NCBI GenBank assembly: GCA_029865225.1
Contig: JAOUHJ010000009.1
Location: 1 to 64,000 of the forward strand
DNA length: 64,000 nucleotides
Direction of reading: 5' to 3'
DNA from: Nitrospira sp.
GTDB lineage: Bacteria; Nitrospirota; Nitrospiria; Nitrospirales; Nitrospiraceae
Under the pieces are notes generated by a model. It did no database searches. It was not told the DNA's origin and saw nothing but the letters and a program-made list of their open reading frames with translations. The first letter of the stretch is position 1. Every line of letters begins with the position of its first letter. Made by a program: the position numbers and the translations under genes. Of this stretch, positions 9,027 through 18,311 are shown piece by piece.

Positions 9027-9590
9027 ATGTCCAATGTAGCGCCGATTCGGCAGTCGTTTATCACTCACATGGATCAGGCTCTCGAGCATCTTCGGAAAGA
9101 CTTGTCCGGTCTTCGAACCGGACGAGCGTCGGTTGCCCTCCTCGATGGTATTCGTGTCGACTACTATGGCACGATGACACCGCTCAAACAGGTGGCGAAT
9201 GTGGCGACTCCTGAAGCACGATTGATCACCATTCAACCGTGGGAGCCGAACCTCATCAAGGAGATTGAGAAGGCGATTTCCAACTCGGGTTTGGGTGTGA
9301 CACCGTCGAACGACGGCAAACTGATTCGCGTTCCGCTTCCGCCGTTGACGGAGGAGCGGCGCAAGGAGTTGACCAAGATCTGTAAGAAGCACGGTGAGGA
9401 GACCAAGGTGAAAATACGCGGCTTTCGCCGTGACGCAAATGAGGAGTTAAAGAAGCTCCAAAAAGATGCGAAGCTGACCGAGGACGAGCTGCGCAAAGCG
9501 GAACAAGAGACTCAAAAGCTCATTGAGCAATATGGGCAGAAGATCGACGAGATCATCAAGAAAAAGGAACAAGAAATCATGGAGGTTTGA
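9027..9590 (+). CDS. frr: Ribosome recycling factor
   Basis: A 187-residue RRF of usual size. It shows HLRKDLSGLRTGRASVALLD, YYGTMTPLKQVANV, IQPWEPNLIKEIEKAI and the charged C-terminal helix ending in KKKEQEIMEV. With EF-G it splits post-termination ribosomes. It lies 19 nt after pyrH and closes the classical rpsB-tsf-pyrH-frr order. Confidence 0.96.
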   Translation: MSNVAPIRQSFITHMDQALEHLRKDLSGLRTGRASVALLDGIRVDYYGTMTPLKQVANVATPEARLITIQPWEPNLIKEIEKAISNSGLGVTPSNDGKLIRVPLPPLTEERRKELTKICKKHGEETKVKIRGFRRDANEELKKLQKDAKLTEDELRKAEQETQKLIEQYGQKIDEIIKKKEQEIMEV

Positions 9591-9619
9591 ATCTGACTTC
9601 CTGATTCTCTTTTCAGCAC

Positions 9620-10753
9620 GTGCCAATTCCGTCCGACGTTTTCCCCACCGTAGCCACCGTTGATTTGACGGCTCTGGCCCACAATCTTCTCCAACTCCGC
9701 CGTTTTCTCTCGCCCGGCTGTGACGTCATGGCGGTAGTCAAGGCCAATGCGTATGGTCATGGGGCCGTTGAAACAGCACAGGCCTTGAGCCATCAAGGCA
9801 TCGTTCGTTTTGCCGTGTTCTCGATCGAAGAAGGAATCGTCCTCCGTCAAGCCGGTATCACAGCATCGATCGTGATTCTCGGGCCGGTTTTTTCACGGCA
9901 AGTTGAGGACCTCTTTGCCTATCGGCTCACTCCAGTGGTAAGTGATCCGGCTATCCTCACACGGCTGGGACAGTGCGCCGCTCGATACTCCTCCCCCTAC
10001 CCGATTCACCTGAAGATTGACACCGGCATGGGACGGTTGGGCGTCACACAAAGTGAGCTTGAAACGATCTTGAGGAAACACGCGCTACCTTCGTCGTTGT
10101 ATCTGGAAGGCTTGATGTCTCACTTGGCTGATTCGGATGGGTTGGAGCCTGGTGCGACCGAGCAGCAGATCAATCTGTTCGATCAGGCGCTCAAGGTCGT
10201 GCGCGAAGCAGGATTTAACGCGCCTCTGATGCATCTCGCGAACAGCGCCGGTATTGCTCGGTTCCCATCAGCTCACTACTCCCTGGTTCGGCCAGGCATC
10301 ATGCTCTATGGCTATCACACGCTGCCTCCTTCCGTTCAGCCTCCTGACCTCAGACCAGTTCTCTCACTCACGACCAGGATTGTGCAGCTCAGGTTGATTC
10401 AGCCGGGGGAAACTGTTAGTTACAGTCGTACATTCATAGCGAGACGGCCGACTAGAATAGCCGTTCTTCCGATCGGCTACTCCAGTGGGGTAAGCCGGCG
10501 CCTGTCAAATCGAGGCCAGGTGCTGATTCGAGGACAACGGGCTACGATCGCGGGTATTGTCTGCATGGACATGGTGATGGTGGATGTGACGGAAGTCCAA
10601 GACGTCGCTGTTGGGGACGAAGTGGTTCTGATCGGACAACAGGGAACTGAACGAATCACGGCCCAGGACATTGCAGAATGGACCGGCACAATTTCCTATG
10701 AAGTGCTCTGCGCGATCAGTCAAAAAATTCCACGGTTCTATCGTTCTTCATAA
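9620..10753 (+). CDS. alr: Alanine racemase
   Basis: A 377-residue fold-type III PLP enzyme that makes D-alanine for peptidoglycan. The PLP lysine lies in AVVKANAYGHGAVE (Lys about 41). HLKIDTGMGRLG, the MHLANSAGIARF loop and PGIMLYGY are intact, as is the VSYSRTF motif carrying the second catalytic Tyr. The start is a GTG 29 nt after frr, so it is probably read from the same transcript. It converges on the minus-strand porin gene. Confidence 0.94.
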   Translation: MPIPSDVFPTVATVDLTALAHNLLQLRRFLSPGCDVMAVVKANAYGHGAVETAQALSHQGIVRFAVFSIEEGIVLRQAGITASIVILGPVFSRQVEDLFAYRLTPVVSDPAILTRLGQCAARYSSPYPIHLKIDTGMGRLGVTQSELETILRKHALPSSLYLEGLMSHLADSDGLEPGATEQQINLFDQALKVVREAGFNAPLMHLANSAGIARFPSAHYSLVRPGIMLYGYHTLPPSVQPPDLRPVLSLTTRIVQLRLIQPGETVSYSRTFIARRPTRIAVLPIGYSSGVSRRLSNRGQVLIRGQRATIAGIVCMDMVMVDVTEVQDVAVGDEVVLIGQQGTERITAQDIAEWTGTISYEVLCAISQKIPRFYRSS

Positions 10754-10815
10754 TGCCTCTCGGTCCTGCTATGCCCACACTCTCAATGCCTGAGACATCT
10801 GGTGGAGTAGTATAG

Positions 10816-12255
10816 CTAGAAGCTAGCACGGATGGAAAACCCACCGGCGTGCAATGTGGAACTATAGAGCCCGTTTACCGTTGCGCGAAGACCGGTATTT
10901 CCTGAAATGCTTCGAGGTTCATAGAGAAACGCTTGGTAAAAAATATCCAGACCAACGAGCTTGGTCCTAACCGACCCCATTCCCAAGCTTCCGCACGGTA
11001 TGAGTCCCAGGAACGACCCATTTCCTTGGCAGATCAGGCCGATGCCGGTCGAAATCACATGCAAGTCGGCCGATGGAACCCCGGGATTGAAATTGAGGTC
11101 CGGCACTTGTGCCTGCTGGTTTGTATAGCCACCTCGTATCGCGATCTCCCAGCCTGGTAGGTGATCGATTTTCAACCATCGGTACTCAGTTCCAGCCAAA
11201 ATAGCGTACGTGCCTCTCCAGTCTTGTGGTTGGGGGATGACTATGCCGTTGGCTAGACGGATATCTAAATTCCTGACTGATTTCCAACCGACGTAATCGA
11301 CGTTGAGTTCAAGTTTCCATTCGCGCGCTGCGTCTCGAATGGGCCACAGCGCCACGCCACCGGTGATCACTTGCGGCAAGACGAAGGTTGTCGTCGCATC
11401 TTGGACCTTCACGCCGTTGGCTAGTAAGGCTCCGTCTAGATGAAGGGTCGCCTGGCTTCTATACACGACGGCAACGTTTGCGATGGGTAACCCATCCGTA
11501 TTTTGAAGCGCAGTATACAGGGCGCTGATATTGAATCCGGGGGCGGTGCCCCTGCCATTAAATTCAAGCTTGCTTCCTGCGGGTGCCAGACCGCCAGGTG
11601 AAACGGATTGCAGCTCGGCATGTCCTTCACCGAAAAAACCGGCAAATGTGTAGATGTCAGCGCCGGCACCAATCGAAAGATTGGGGAACAGCTGGTAGGC
11701 GAATGTCGGTTTGATGTCAAAGAGGGGGAATGCTGTATACGTGGTGATTCTGCTGAATGGACTAGTTTCAGGCCACCTCATGACCGACCCAAAGGGAGTG
11801 GTAATTCCCACGCCGATAGTCAGTTTCTCAAGTGAGGAGATACCGATATCGCTCAAGTTAGCTGTGATATAGCCGTGGCCTGGACCAGGCCAGGCGAAAG
11901 CGCCATCGTGGTCACCGGTGACTGAAATCCCAGTCGGACTTCTAAAGTCGGAAGTTCCACCGACGAAGGTTCCGCCAGCCATCGTCTGCACACCTCGCAG
12001 TTGAGTCATCCCAGCCGGGTTGTAATGAAGAGCGGAAGGATTGTCTGCCTGTGCGGCAAAAGCGTTTCCCATTCCGGAGGCTGCTGCCCCTTGTCCATAG
12101 ACCCGAGGAACTTGAGCCAATGCCGGATAGGCGGCACCGATTCCGACCAGAACAAGCAGGAAAGCCAGCGCGATCGTGCGATAGGCCACCGCAGTATCCT
12201 GGGTAACCCCGCATCGTGTGTGTGGAAGAAACTCAGAGATAATTCGATGTATCAT
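10816..12255 (-). CDS. FadL/OmpP1-type outer-membrane transporter for hydrophobic compounds
   Basis: A 479-residue protein with a signal peptide (ALAFLLVLVGIGAA, cleaved after ALAQ near residue 48). The FadL signature follows: ASGMGNAFAAQADNPSALHY and NPAGM, then an aromatic-rich beta-barrel sequence to a C-terminal Phe. FadL proteins let long-chain fatty acids or other hydrophobic molecules cross the outer membrane. The frame runs back past the end of the upstream kinase gene; ATG 12255 fits best and leaves a 13-nt gap to the kinase stop. Cotranscription with the kinase suggests it is part of that sensor's response or ligand supply (inference). Confidence 0.85.
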   Translation of the reverse strand: MIHRIISEFLPHTRCGVTQDTAVAYRTIALAFLLVLVGIGAAYPALAQVPRVYGQGAAASGMGNAFAAQADNPSALHYNPAGMTQLRGVQTMAGGTFVGGTSDFRSPTGISVTGDHDGAFAWPGPGHGYITANLSDIGISSLEKLTIGVGITTPFGSVMRWPETSPFSRITTYTAFPLFDIKPTFAYQLFPNLSIGAGADIYTFAGFFGEGHAELQSVSPGGLAPAGSKLEFNGRGTAPGFNISALYTALQNTDGLPIANVAVVYRSQATLHLDGALLANGVKVQDATTTFVLPQVITGGVALWPIRDAAREWKLELNVDYVGWKSVRNLDIRLANGIVIPQPQDWRGTYAILAGTEYRWLKIDHLPGWEIAIRGGYTNQQAQVPDLNFNPGVPSADLHVISTGIGLICQGNGSFLGLIPCGSLGMGSVRTKLVGLDIFYQAFLYEPRSISGNTGLRATVNGLYSSTLHAGGFSIRASF

Positions 12256-12268
12256 AATTGGCCTGACA

Positions 12269-15127
12269 TCACGCACCGTGAAACCATCGATCCATGGACT
12301 GCTGAAGTGCCACTGCGTCAAACGGTTTGAGTAAGTAGGCTTGAGCTCCCATCTCGATGGCTTTAACGGCCAGCTCCTGGGATCCCGACGCGGTAATCAT
12401 GATGATGGGGAGCTGCTGATTGGTCTGGCGGATTCGCCGAAGCACTTCCAACCCATCGATCTGGCCGATTCCGATGTCCAGAATCAATCCATGAAACTCA
12501 TGTGACCGAAGAGCTTCTAAAGCCTGTTGACCGTCGGCGGCGGAAAAGGTCTGGTACCCGTTGGCGCGGAGGCGATCGAGGAGCAGTTGTTGAATGTCGG
12601 TGTCGTCATCCACGACCAAGATCCGTCGATCAATGAGAGAGGAACCAGAAACCGGCGTGATCTCGATGGAATGAATGGGAATCGTGAACGATACCTCAGC
12701 ACCTCCTGTTTCATGATTGCGTGCCGCGACCTGTCCCCCTTGCAATTCAACCAATGTCTTCACGATCGAAAGGCCAAGACCCAAGCCTTTGGGGGCGGTA
12801 CGTTGGCCTTGCTGAATGCGGAAGAATGGATCGAAAATCTTGTCGAGGTGCTCGGGAGGAATGCCGGGGCCGGTGTCTCGCACAAAGACGGTGGCCGTTC
12901 GGTCGTTCCCCAGCTCACAAGCGAGGGTTACGTGCCCACCAGGAGGTGTGAATTTAATGGCATTTTGGACAAGGTTGACGACGGTTTGGATCAAGCGATC
13001 CCGATCCGCCCACACGACGACGCTGGATCCGGGAGGACAGAACTCAAGTGTTTGCTGTTTCGCCTGAGCCAGCGGCTTCAGTTGTTCGATCACGTCGGTC
13101 AGGCAGGGTTCAAGCTGCACATCGGTCTGTCGGACTTCCAATCGTCCGTTCTCGATACGGGTCTGATCGAGGAGCTCTTCAATCATCCGTACCAGTCGGT
13201 CCGAGTTGTCCGACATGCGCACCAGGTAGCGCTGTTGTTTGTCGTTCAACGGACCGGTCAGGCCGTCCAGCAGATTTTGGATAAACCCCTTGATCGATGT
13301 CAGCGGTGTTCGTAGTTCATGAGAGACATGGGAAAGAAATTGTCCACGAAGTCGATCGGCTCGTTCCAGCGCTTCGGTCCGTTCTTTGACTTTCAACTCA
13401 AGGCCTTCATTCCACTCCTCGATCTGTCGGTAGGCGGATGCATTATCTAACGCGATCGAAACTTGACTCGCGACCGTCTTCATCAGATCCAAGTCGTCTT
13501 CCGTCACGCTTTGGTTGTGCGACCGATCGACGGTCAGCATCCCCCACACACGACCCTTGGTCTTGATGGGGACCACGACCAAGCCCTTGGTGCGACTCAA
13601 CTCCGCCAAACGTTGATTGAGCGGATGAAGTCGCTGCCGAATCGTTTCAATGTCCTTTACCAAGAGAGGCTTGCCCTGCAACACCACCACCCCTTCAGGA
13701 CTTTCACGATCGGTGATTGGAATTCGACAAGATTGGGCGAATGTTTCAACTTCCGGAGGCGCACCGATCAGACGAATGTGCTGGATGACATGCTCGAAGG
13801 GATCGAACATCGACACCATGGCACTGTTGTAGTTGAGTTCATGCGTGAGCGCTTCCAATACTTGATGGAGGAGGGCATCTTGCTCAAAGGTCGAGCTGAA
13901 CGAGAGGCCTGCCCGATGCAATGCCGTCAGTTGCGCGACTTTGCGACGGAGCTCGACACGCATCTGTTCTTGTTCGAGGTACGCTTCGCGTAATTCCTCA
14001 TGGCGTGATTCGACGAAAGTGATTTGCTCTTGAATCAAGGCCTCGCGTCGTTCACTTTCTCGAAGCAGTCTTCGGTTGACCATGATGCCGACAGCGAGGA
14101 TCGGGCACAGCCCAACCAACACGACCTCGCCGAAAGTGACCGTTGGATTGAGTATGCCGACTCCTGCCATGAGGGCAAGCCCCAGCAGGCCTCCCCACAA
14201 GAACCAGGTGAAATGCTGCTGAGTATGAGCTGGAGAACCGACTCGCTTGGTCGTCGCTTTGGGGACGGTGTGTTCACTGTCGGCGCTAGTGGCCACGTCG
14301 CTGCTTGGGAGAGTGGGTCGTACCTGTTCGATCGAGGATGTCGCTCGCCAGAATCGACTTGGATACCTTCCCTCCTCATGCCAGCGAATCGTCCATTGGC
14401 ACCATTCATCATCATTGCCGATACATGATGTCTCTATTGTTTCGGGTTGAGAAAGGCCATGAATTCGATTGGCCATCGCGACCATGATTCCCTGTGCGGA
14501 TTGGCAAACCAGACAAGCACACCGCCTCCGGTAGGGCCCAAATTGACGAAGGGTCCGGTCAGTGAACCGCATGGCCACCGTCGCGGTTTCATTGGTCACT
14601 TGCAAGGCGCGAAACTCGACTGAACCCGAGGTGAATTTGTTCCCGAAGTACGGAAACATCGTGTAAATCTGAGAGAGCGAAAACGGTCGCGTCAGCGCCA
14701 GCATGATCGGAGACACCTTTTCCGCTCCAGCCTTGAAGGTAAAGCGGGGGTCACCGGAGATCTGTTCGCAAAACTCGTATAGGTAGCAGGTGAATTCGTA
14801 AGAATAGCTATTCCATGGATTTCTCAGAAAATCAGGAGTGACATGGTAGACCGGATCCTTGATTTGATCGTTCAGGAGACGGCATAAGTTGTCCACCGCC
14901 TCTTTGCCGGCTGGTGCTCCGCGTTCGGAAGCCACCAGTTTTTCCAGAAAGACCGTCACGGCTCTGATGCTGACACCACTCAGGTCTCTGATCGTTTGTC
15001 CATGTTCATCCAAACCGAACGGACGAAAGACCATCGCACCTTGCTCAAGAATGGTACGATGCTTTGGTAACAATTCGACGTTCGGCAGGGATTTCGCTTC
15101 GAGGGCGTCGAGCGTGCTGCTGGTCAC
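12269..15127 (-). CDS. Hybrid sensor histidine kinase (V4R-like sensor, GAF, HisKA, HATPase, REC)
   Basis: A 952-residue membrane kinase. Residues about 1-255 form a soluble domain ending in CIGNDDEWCQWTIRW, like the Cys-containing end of V4R/ligand-binding domains. Two close membrane segments lie at about 305-350, then a coiled coil and a GAF domain (about 400-565). HisKA has its His in SHVSHELRTPLTS (about His 603). The HATPase shows NAIKFTPPGG, DTGPGIPPEH and GLGLGLSI. The C-terminal REC has DDDTD, phosphoacceptor in LILDIG (about Asp 884) and Lys in LLKPF. The sensor N-terminus precedes the membrane helices, so it is probably cytoplasmic. The V4R call is weak. The FadL-type gene follows after 13 nt. 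Confidence 0.85.
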   Translation of the reverse strand: MTSSTLDALEAKSLPNVELLPKHRTILEQGAMVFRPFGLDEHGQTIRDLSGVSIRAVTVFLEKLVASERGAPAGKEAVDNLCRLLNDQIKDPVYHVTPDFLRNPWNSYSYEFTCYLYEFCEQISGDPRFTFKAGAEKVSPIMLALTRPFSLSQIYTMFPYFGNKFTSGSVEFRALQVTNETATVAMRFTDRTLRQFGPYRRRCACLVCQSAQGIMVAMANRIHGLSQPETIETSCIGNDDEWCQWTIRWHEEGRYPSRFWRATSSIEQVRPTLPSSDVATSADSEHTVPKATTKRVGSPAHTQQHFTWFLWGGLLGLALMAGVGILNPTVTFGEVVLVGLCPILAVGIMVNRRLLRESERREALIQEQITFVESRHEELREAYLEQEQMRVELRRKVAQLTALHRAGLSFSSTFEQDALLHQVLEALTHELNYNSAMVSMFDPFEHVIQHIRLIGAPPEVETFAQSCRIPITDRESPEGVVVLQGKPLLVKDIETIRQRLHPLNQRLAELSRTKGLVVVPIKTKGRVWGMLTVDRSHNQSVTEDDLDLMKTVASQVSIALDNASAYRQIEEWNEGLELKVKERTEALERADRLRGQFLSHVSHELRTPLTSIKGFIQNLLDGLTGPLNDKQQRYLVRMSDNSDRLVRMIEELLDQTRIENGRLEVRQTDVQLEPCLTDVIEQLKPLAQAKQQTLEFCPPGSSVVVWADRDRLIQTVVNLVQNAIKFTPPGGHVTLACELGNDRTATVFVRDTGPGIPPEHLDKIFDPFFRIQQGQRTAPKGLGLGLSIVKTLVELQGGQVAARNHETGGAEVSFTIPIHSIEITPVSGSSLIDRRILVVDDDTDIQQLLLDRLRANGYQTFSAADGQQALEALRSHEFHGLILDIGIGQIDGLEVLRRIRQTNQQLPIIMITASGSQELAVKAIEMGAQAYLLKPFDAVALQQSMDRWFHGA

Positions 15128-15482
15128 GACATCATCCCCTGAGTCAATCTATTCAGTGGACGGAGTTGGGCGTGGTACGGAACGTGGTCGGTTATGCCGA
15201 CGGCTCAGAAACTGCACGGGTCACAGAAGGGTCCATGCGCAGTTCACGTACAGGAATACCACGTATGCTCCGCGAGTATATAGACGATACCTATGCTTTT
15301 CAATACGAAGCATTCTCCCCTTGCCTCAGAGGGGGAGTATTGTTCTAAAGATGGGATGGGCTCGGTGAAATCGTACGGAGAAGCCGGGTGAGATTTGAAC
15401 GATGATCGGTTTCTGTCACTCTGAAGCAACACGTGCTGGTCGCGTGCGATTCAGGTCTGAGGTCTGTCGAAAGTGGCAGCCG
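15128..15482. other. Intergenic stretch without a recognised gene
   Basis: About 355 nt upstream of the hybrid kinase on the minus strand. It contains an imperfect hairpin around 15315-15337 (CTCCCC with GGGGAG), a weak candidate for a terminator of the thiamine-binding-protein gene. Short open frames lack ribosome sites. The kinase promoter should lie here but I could not pick one with confidence. Confidence 0.5.
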
Positions 15483-15791
15483 CTATTGTTTCACTCTTCG
15501 TTTCAGCGTCTTCTCAATACTGGCAACCTTACTCTGAAGACGGCCGGAATGGCCTTTGCGGTAGTCGACTTTGATCGTGCATGAGATACGGTTACAGTCT
15601 TTTCTCATCCGCTCGTAGCATTTTTGGACCACCGAAAATACCTGTTCCCAGTCCCCTTCCAAGACGGTTCCCATAGGATTCAGTCGATAGGAAACTCCAC
15701 TCTTATCGATAATGTCGAGCGAGCGGGCAACATACTTCCCGACGCTCTCACTCTTTCCTAATGGCGACATGCTGAATTCCAGTAGAACCAT
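15483..15791 (-). CDS. MTH1187/YkoF-type thiamine-binding protein
   Basis: A 102-residue protein with the family start VLLEFSMSPLGKSESVGKYV and the central YRLNPMGTVLEGDWEQVFSV motif. These small ferredoxin-like-fold proteins bind thiamine or its pyrimidine part and often form tetramers; the physiological role is unclear. It lies 8 nt downstream of the precorrin-2 dehydrogenase gene on the same strand, so the two are likely cotranscribed. Confidence 0.85.
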   Translation of the reverse strand: MVLLEFSMSPLGKSESVGKYVARSLDIIDKSGVSYRLNPMGTVLEGDWEQVFSVVQKCYERMRKDCNRISCTIKVDYRKGHSGRLQSKVASIEKTLKRRVKQ

Positions 15792-15799
15792 CGGCGCTC

Positions 15800-16462
15800 C
15801 TATTGTGTGTCAGTATGAGATTGTAGATCTGTTGCAGGCTGGGATCGTTTGTCCTGCCAGACTTTGGGATAGTGTACACGACCGAGGAATCGAAATCCGT
15901 CTAGAGCCTCATGGAGGAGTGCGCGGCGTTTCTCGGCATCTGGTTCATCGGCTTTGGCTTGTTCACGCAGTTGTCCGAGCCATTCCACGAACTCAATGAA
16001 TTCCTTATCCAGGACATGTTCAAGATCCTCCTTCATGAACCCTGAAAGAGCCGGAGCCATCCCGCTTGTACTGATGGCGATGCGGACATGACCTGCGGCT
16101 ACCACCGCCGGCATCGTGACACTGCTTGCCTCTGGGTAGTCCACAGACCAGAGCAGGACTCCTTTCTCTCGAGCTTGAGCCAGAAGCATTTGAGCAAAAT
16201 CGCGATCGCCTCGAATCGTGTTGAGGATAAGAATCGTGTGTTCCAGGTCTGCATCGCGGAAAAAACGACCTCGATGGATGATCTTGCCTGAGGCTGCGAG
16301 GCGGCGCAGTGGTTCTTTCAGCGTTGGGCTGATGACGGTGACTCGCGCTCCAGAATCAAGCAGACGTTGGGATTTCTCTGCTGCCTCCTCATCGCCACCA
16401 ATGACCGCAACAGGCCAGCCCTTGACATCTAAGACGAGCGGAAACCCAGGATTGGCAGCCAT
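15800..16462 (-). CDS. Precorrin-2 dehydrogenase / siroheme synthase N-terminal domain protein
   Basis: A 220-residue protein matching the Met8p/CysG N-terminal module: FPLVLDVKGWPVAVIGGDEE with a Rossmann NAD site, SGARVTVISPTL, VDYPEASSVTMPAVVAAGHV, then the dimer region ISTSGMAPALSGFMKEDLE. It oxidises precorrin-2 to sirohydrochlorin and in some family members inserts iron to give siroheme. In nitrifiers this would supply siroheme or heme d1 type cofactors (inference). No methyltransferase domain is attached, so uroporphyrinogen methylation must be encoded elsewhere. The C-terminal tail after about residue 200 is polar and probably disordered. Confidence 0.88.
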   Translation of the reverse strand: MAANPGFPLVLDVKGWPVAVIGGDEEAAEKSQRLLDSGARVTVISPTLKEPLRRLAASGKIIHRGRFFRDADLEHTILILNTIRGDRDFAQMLLAQAREKGVLLWSVDYPEASSVTMPAVVAAGHVRIAISTSGMAPALSGFMKEDLEHVLDKEFIEFVEWLGQLREQAKADEPDAEKRRALLHEALDGFRFLGRVHYPKVWQDKRSQPATDLQSHTDTQ

Positions 16463-16604
16463 GAACGGGACTCCCCTTTCTCATTCTCAACTCACAGGCT
16501 CAGTATCTGAGAATGAGCGCCATCATGCAAGAGGGAATTCAGATGTACAAGTAGCATCGTTTCGAACGAACGTGATTGTTGAGTGATACGCGAAAGGAAG
16601 GAAA

Positions 16605-17150
16605 TTACGTCTCGGCTGGATCCGCGTCCAACTCCATGTTCCAATAGAGATAATCGCGCCAGCTCTCCGGTGTATTGCGAATGCCAATGGTGATGGTAAT
16701 GACGGGGCTCCAACGAGGTTTCATCGGGCGTTTCTTCAGCCTCATGTTGGCTTCTTCAGGAGTCCGCCCACTTTTACGGTTGTTGCAGCGCCAACAGGCG
16801 GTCACAATGTTCTCCCACGTCTTCTTCCCTCCCTTTGCGATCGGCACGACGTGATCGAAGGTGAGTTCTTCGGTTCGAAACTTGCGGTTGCAGTATTGGC
16901 AACAGTATCCGTCTCGGGTAAAAATATTGATACGGGAAAACTTGACGGCGCGATGGCTATCCTTCAACTTGACCAGTTTCAGCAACCGCATCACCGCCGG
17001 CAGCTTGATCGACAGCGAAATCCCATGGATTTCCCGGTCGTACACTTCCAGAACTTCAACTTTTCCCTGCCAGAGCAGCGCGATCGCTTTTTGCCAATGC
17101 ACGACCCGCAGAGGTTCGTAGGTCGCGTTAAGTAGGAGGGTCATTTCCAT
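16605..17150 (-). CDS. HNH endonuclease
   Basis: A 181-residue protein. The N-terminus (LLLNATYEPLRVVHWQKAI) is typical of a widespread stand-alone HNH family. The HNH core follows: CCQYCNRKF (zinc CxxC), TFDHVVPIAKGGKKTWENIV with the catalytic His, and ACWRCNNRKSGRTPEEA with the second CxxC. The cellular role of this family is not known; it is found as a conserved single gene rather than in a mobile element. It faces away from the Rieske gene. Confidence 0.88.
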   Translation of the reverse strand: MEMTLLLNATYEPLRVVHWQKAIALLWQGKVEVLEVYDREIHGISLSIKLPAVMRLLKLVKLKDSHRAVKFSRINIFTRDGYCCQYCNRKFRTEELTFDHVVPIAKGGKKTWENIVTACWRCNNRKSGRTPEEANMRLKKRPMKPRWSPVITITIGIRNTPESWRDYLYWNMELDADPAET

Positions 17151-17310
17151 GCAGGAACCTCATCCCCTAAAGGGGCCTCCATAGTAATCACGGAGTGTTT
17201 CCGCAGGGTAGGACTATGAGCTCATAATTCTATGCCATAAGGTAGTGTTGAAATCAAGCAACTGCGCCTTCCGGCACGGCTTCTAGCAATCCAATGGAGA
17301 TATACGGACC

Positions 17311-17640
17311 ATGAACGATTTCGTTGTAGTCGCCCGCGCGCACGAAATTCCGTCCGGCACCGGACGAACCGTCGCAGTCGACGGAATTTGGATCGCCCTC
17401 TTCAACGTGGACGGAATGTTTTATGCGATCGATAACAGTTGCCCTCATGCGGGTGGTCCGCTCGGAGAAGGCACATTATGCGAACGGGTGGTCGAATGTC
17501 CCTGGCACGGATGGAAATTCGACGTGGCCTCTGGAGAACGAGTCGGAAACCCCAATTTCCAGGTGACGCGTTGCGAGGTGCGTGTTCAAGGGGACGAAAT
17601 TCAAATCGCCATTCCACCATCTCTTCGAGAGCCGGCTTAG
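17311..17640 (+). CDS. Rieske [2Fe-2S] protein (NirD / dioxygenase-ferredoxin type)
   Basis: A 109-residue soluble Rieske protein. The two cluster motifs are intact: CPHAGGPLGEG and CPWHGWKFD, giving the C-x-H and C-x-x-H ligands. No membrane anchor is present. It resembles the small subunit of assimilatory nitrite reductase and the ferredoxins of ring-hydroxylating dioxygenases; no partner gene of either type is adjacent. The last 4 nt overlap the convergent minus-strand gene. Confidence 0.88.
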   Translation: MNDFVVVARAHEIPSGTGRTVAVDGIWIALFNVDGMFYAIDNSCPHAGGPLGEGTLCERVVECPWHGWKFDVASGERVGNPNFQVTRCEVRVQGDEIQIAIPPSLREPA

Positions 17641-18086
17641 CTCGTCGAGAGACCGGGTGATATGGGCGAAACGGGAGATTCGGGATCTGGCGCTTTCGGA
17701 GTGACTCCATCTGCCGGCAACGAGGCGGCGTTAACCTTCTTGAGTTCGAGGTGGGCATGCCAAATGAATTCCCGCTCGAACCACTGCCCCCGAACCCCTT
17801 GGTCACGAAGCTGGACACGAATTTCAAAAATATCTCCTTCGACGTGTTTCACTCGCCATTCGCCCAGACGGACCCCCTGCCCGCGTGCTTTCATCGCACG
17901 GACATGCTCCTCCATGGCCTGCGCGATCGTCGGATATCCGATCGCAGGGTGATTTTTCACCAAGGCTAAGGCTTCGGCTTCCTGCGGCTCTCTTGATGGG
18001 GCTCCAGATGGTAACGTCGTCCACGCATAGTAGAGCGCACCCAAGACAACAACACACACAACCGTGTAGTGGATGATGCGATTCAT
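17637..18086 (-). CDS. Hypothetical membrane-anchored protein
   Basis: A 149-residue protein with one N-terminal membrane segment (IHYTVVCVVVLGALYYAW) and a predicted exported domain. The domain has a helix (GYPTIAQAMEEHVRAM) and then a strand-rich part (GDIFEIRVQLRDQG, FIWHAHLELKKV). The C-terminus is Pro/Ser rich. I do not recognise the family. It converges on and overlaps the Rieske gene by 4 nt. Confidence 0.7.
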   Translation of the reverse strand: MNRIIHYTVVCVVVLGALYYAWTTLPSGAPSREPQEAEALALVKNHPAIGYPTIAQAMEEHVRAMKARGQGVRLGEWRVKHVEGDIFEIRVQLRDQGVRGQWFEREFIWHAHLELKKVNAASLPADGVTPKAPDPESPVSPISPGLSTS

Positions 18087-18311
18087 GAATGGTCTTGGGA
18101 GTGTCTCGTGCTCGCCATGCAGGATGTGGTTGTACGTTAGGCCCGATCTCCGTGTGGACGTCCCGCATCTTAGGAAGGCTCGGACGCCATGTCAATGTCG
18201 TGGGTAGGCATCACCGATCATCGAGAGGTATGGCGCTTGTCTGGTGAAAAGCCGGTGTGTTACAAGTAGCCACACGTGAATGTCGTGGTCGGTTACAGCT
18301 GAGTCAGATGC

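Noticed and set aside
12527-13315. 262-codon plus-strand open frame
   Set aside because: It lies antisense to the HisKA-HATPase-REC part of the hybrid kinase and has no family features or ribosome site.
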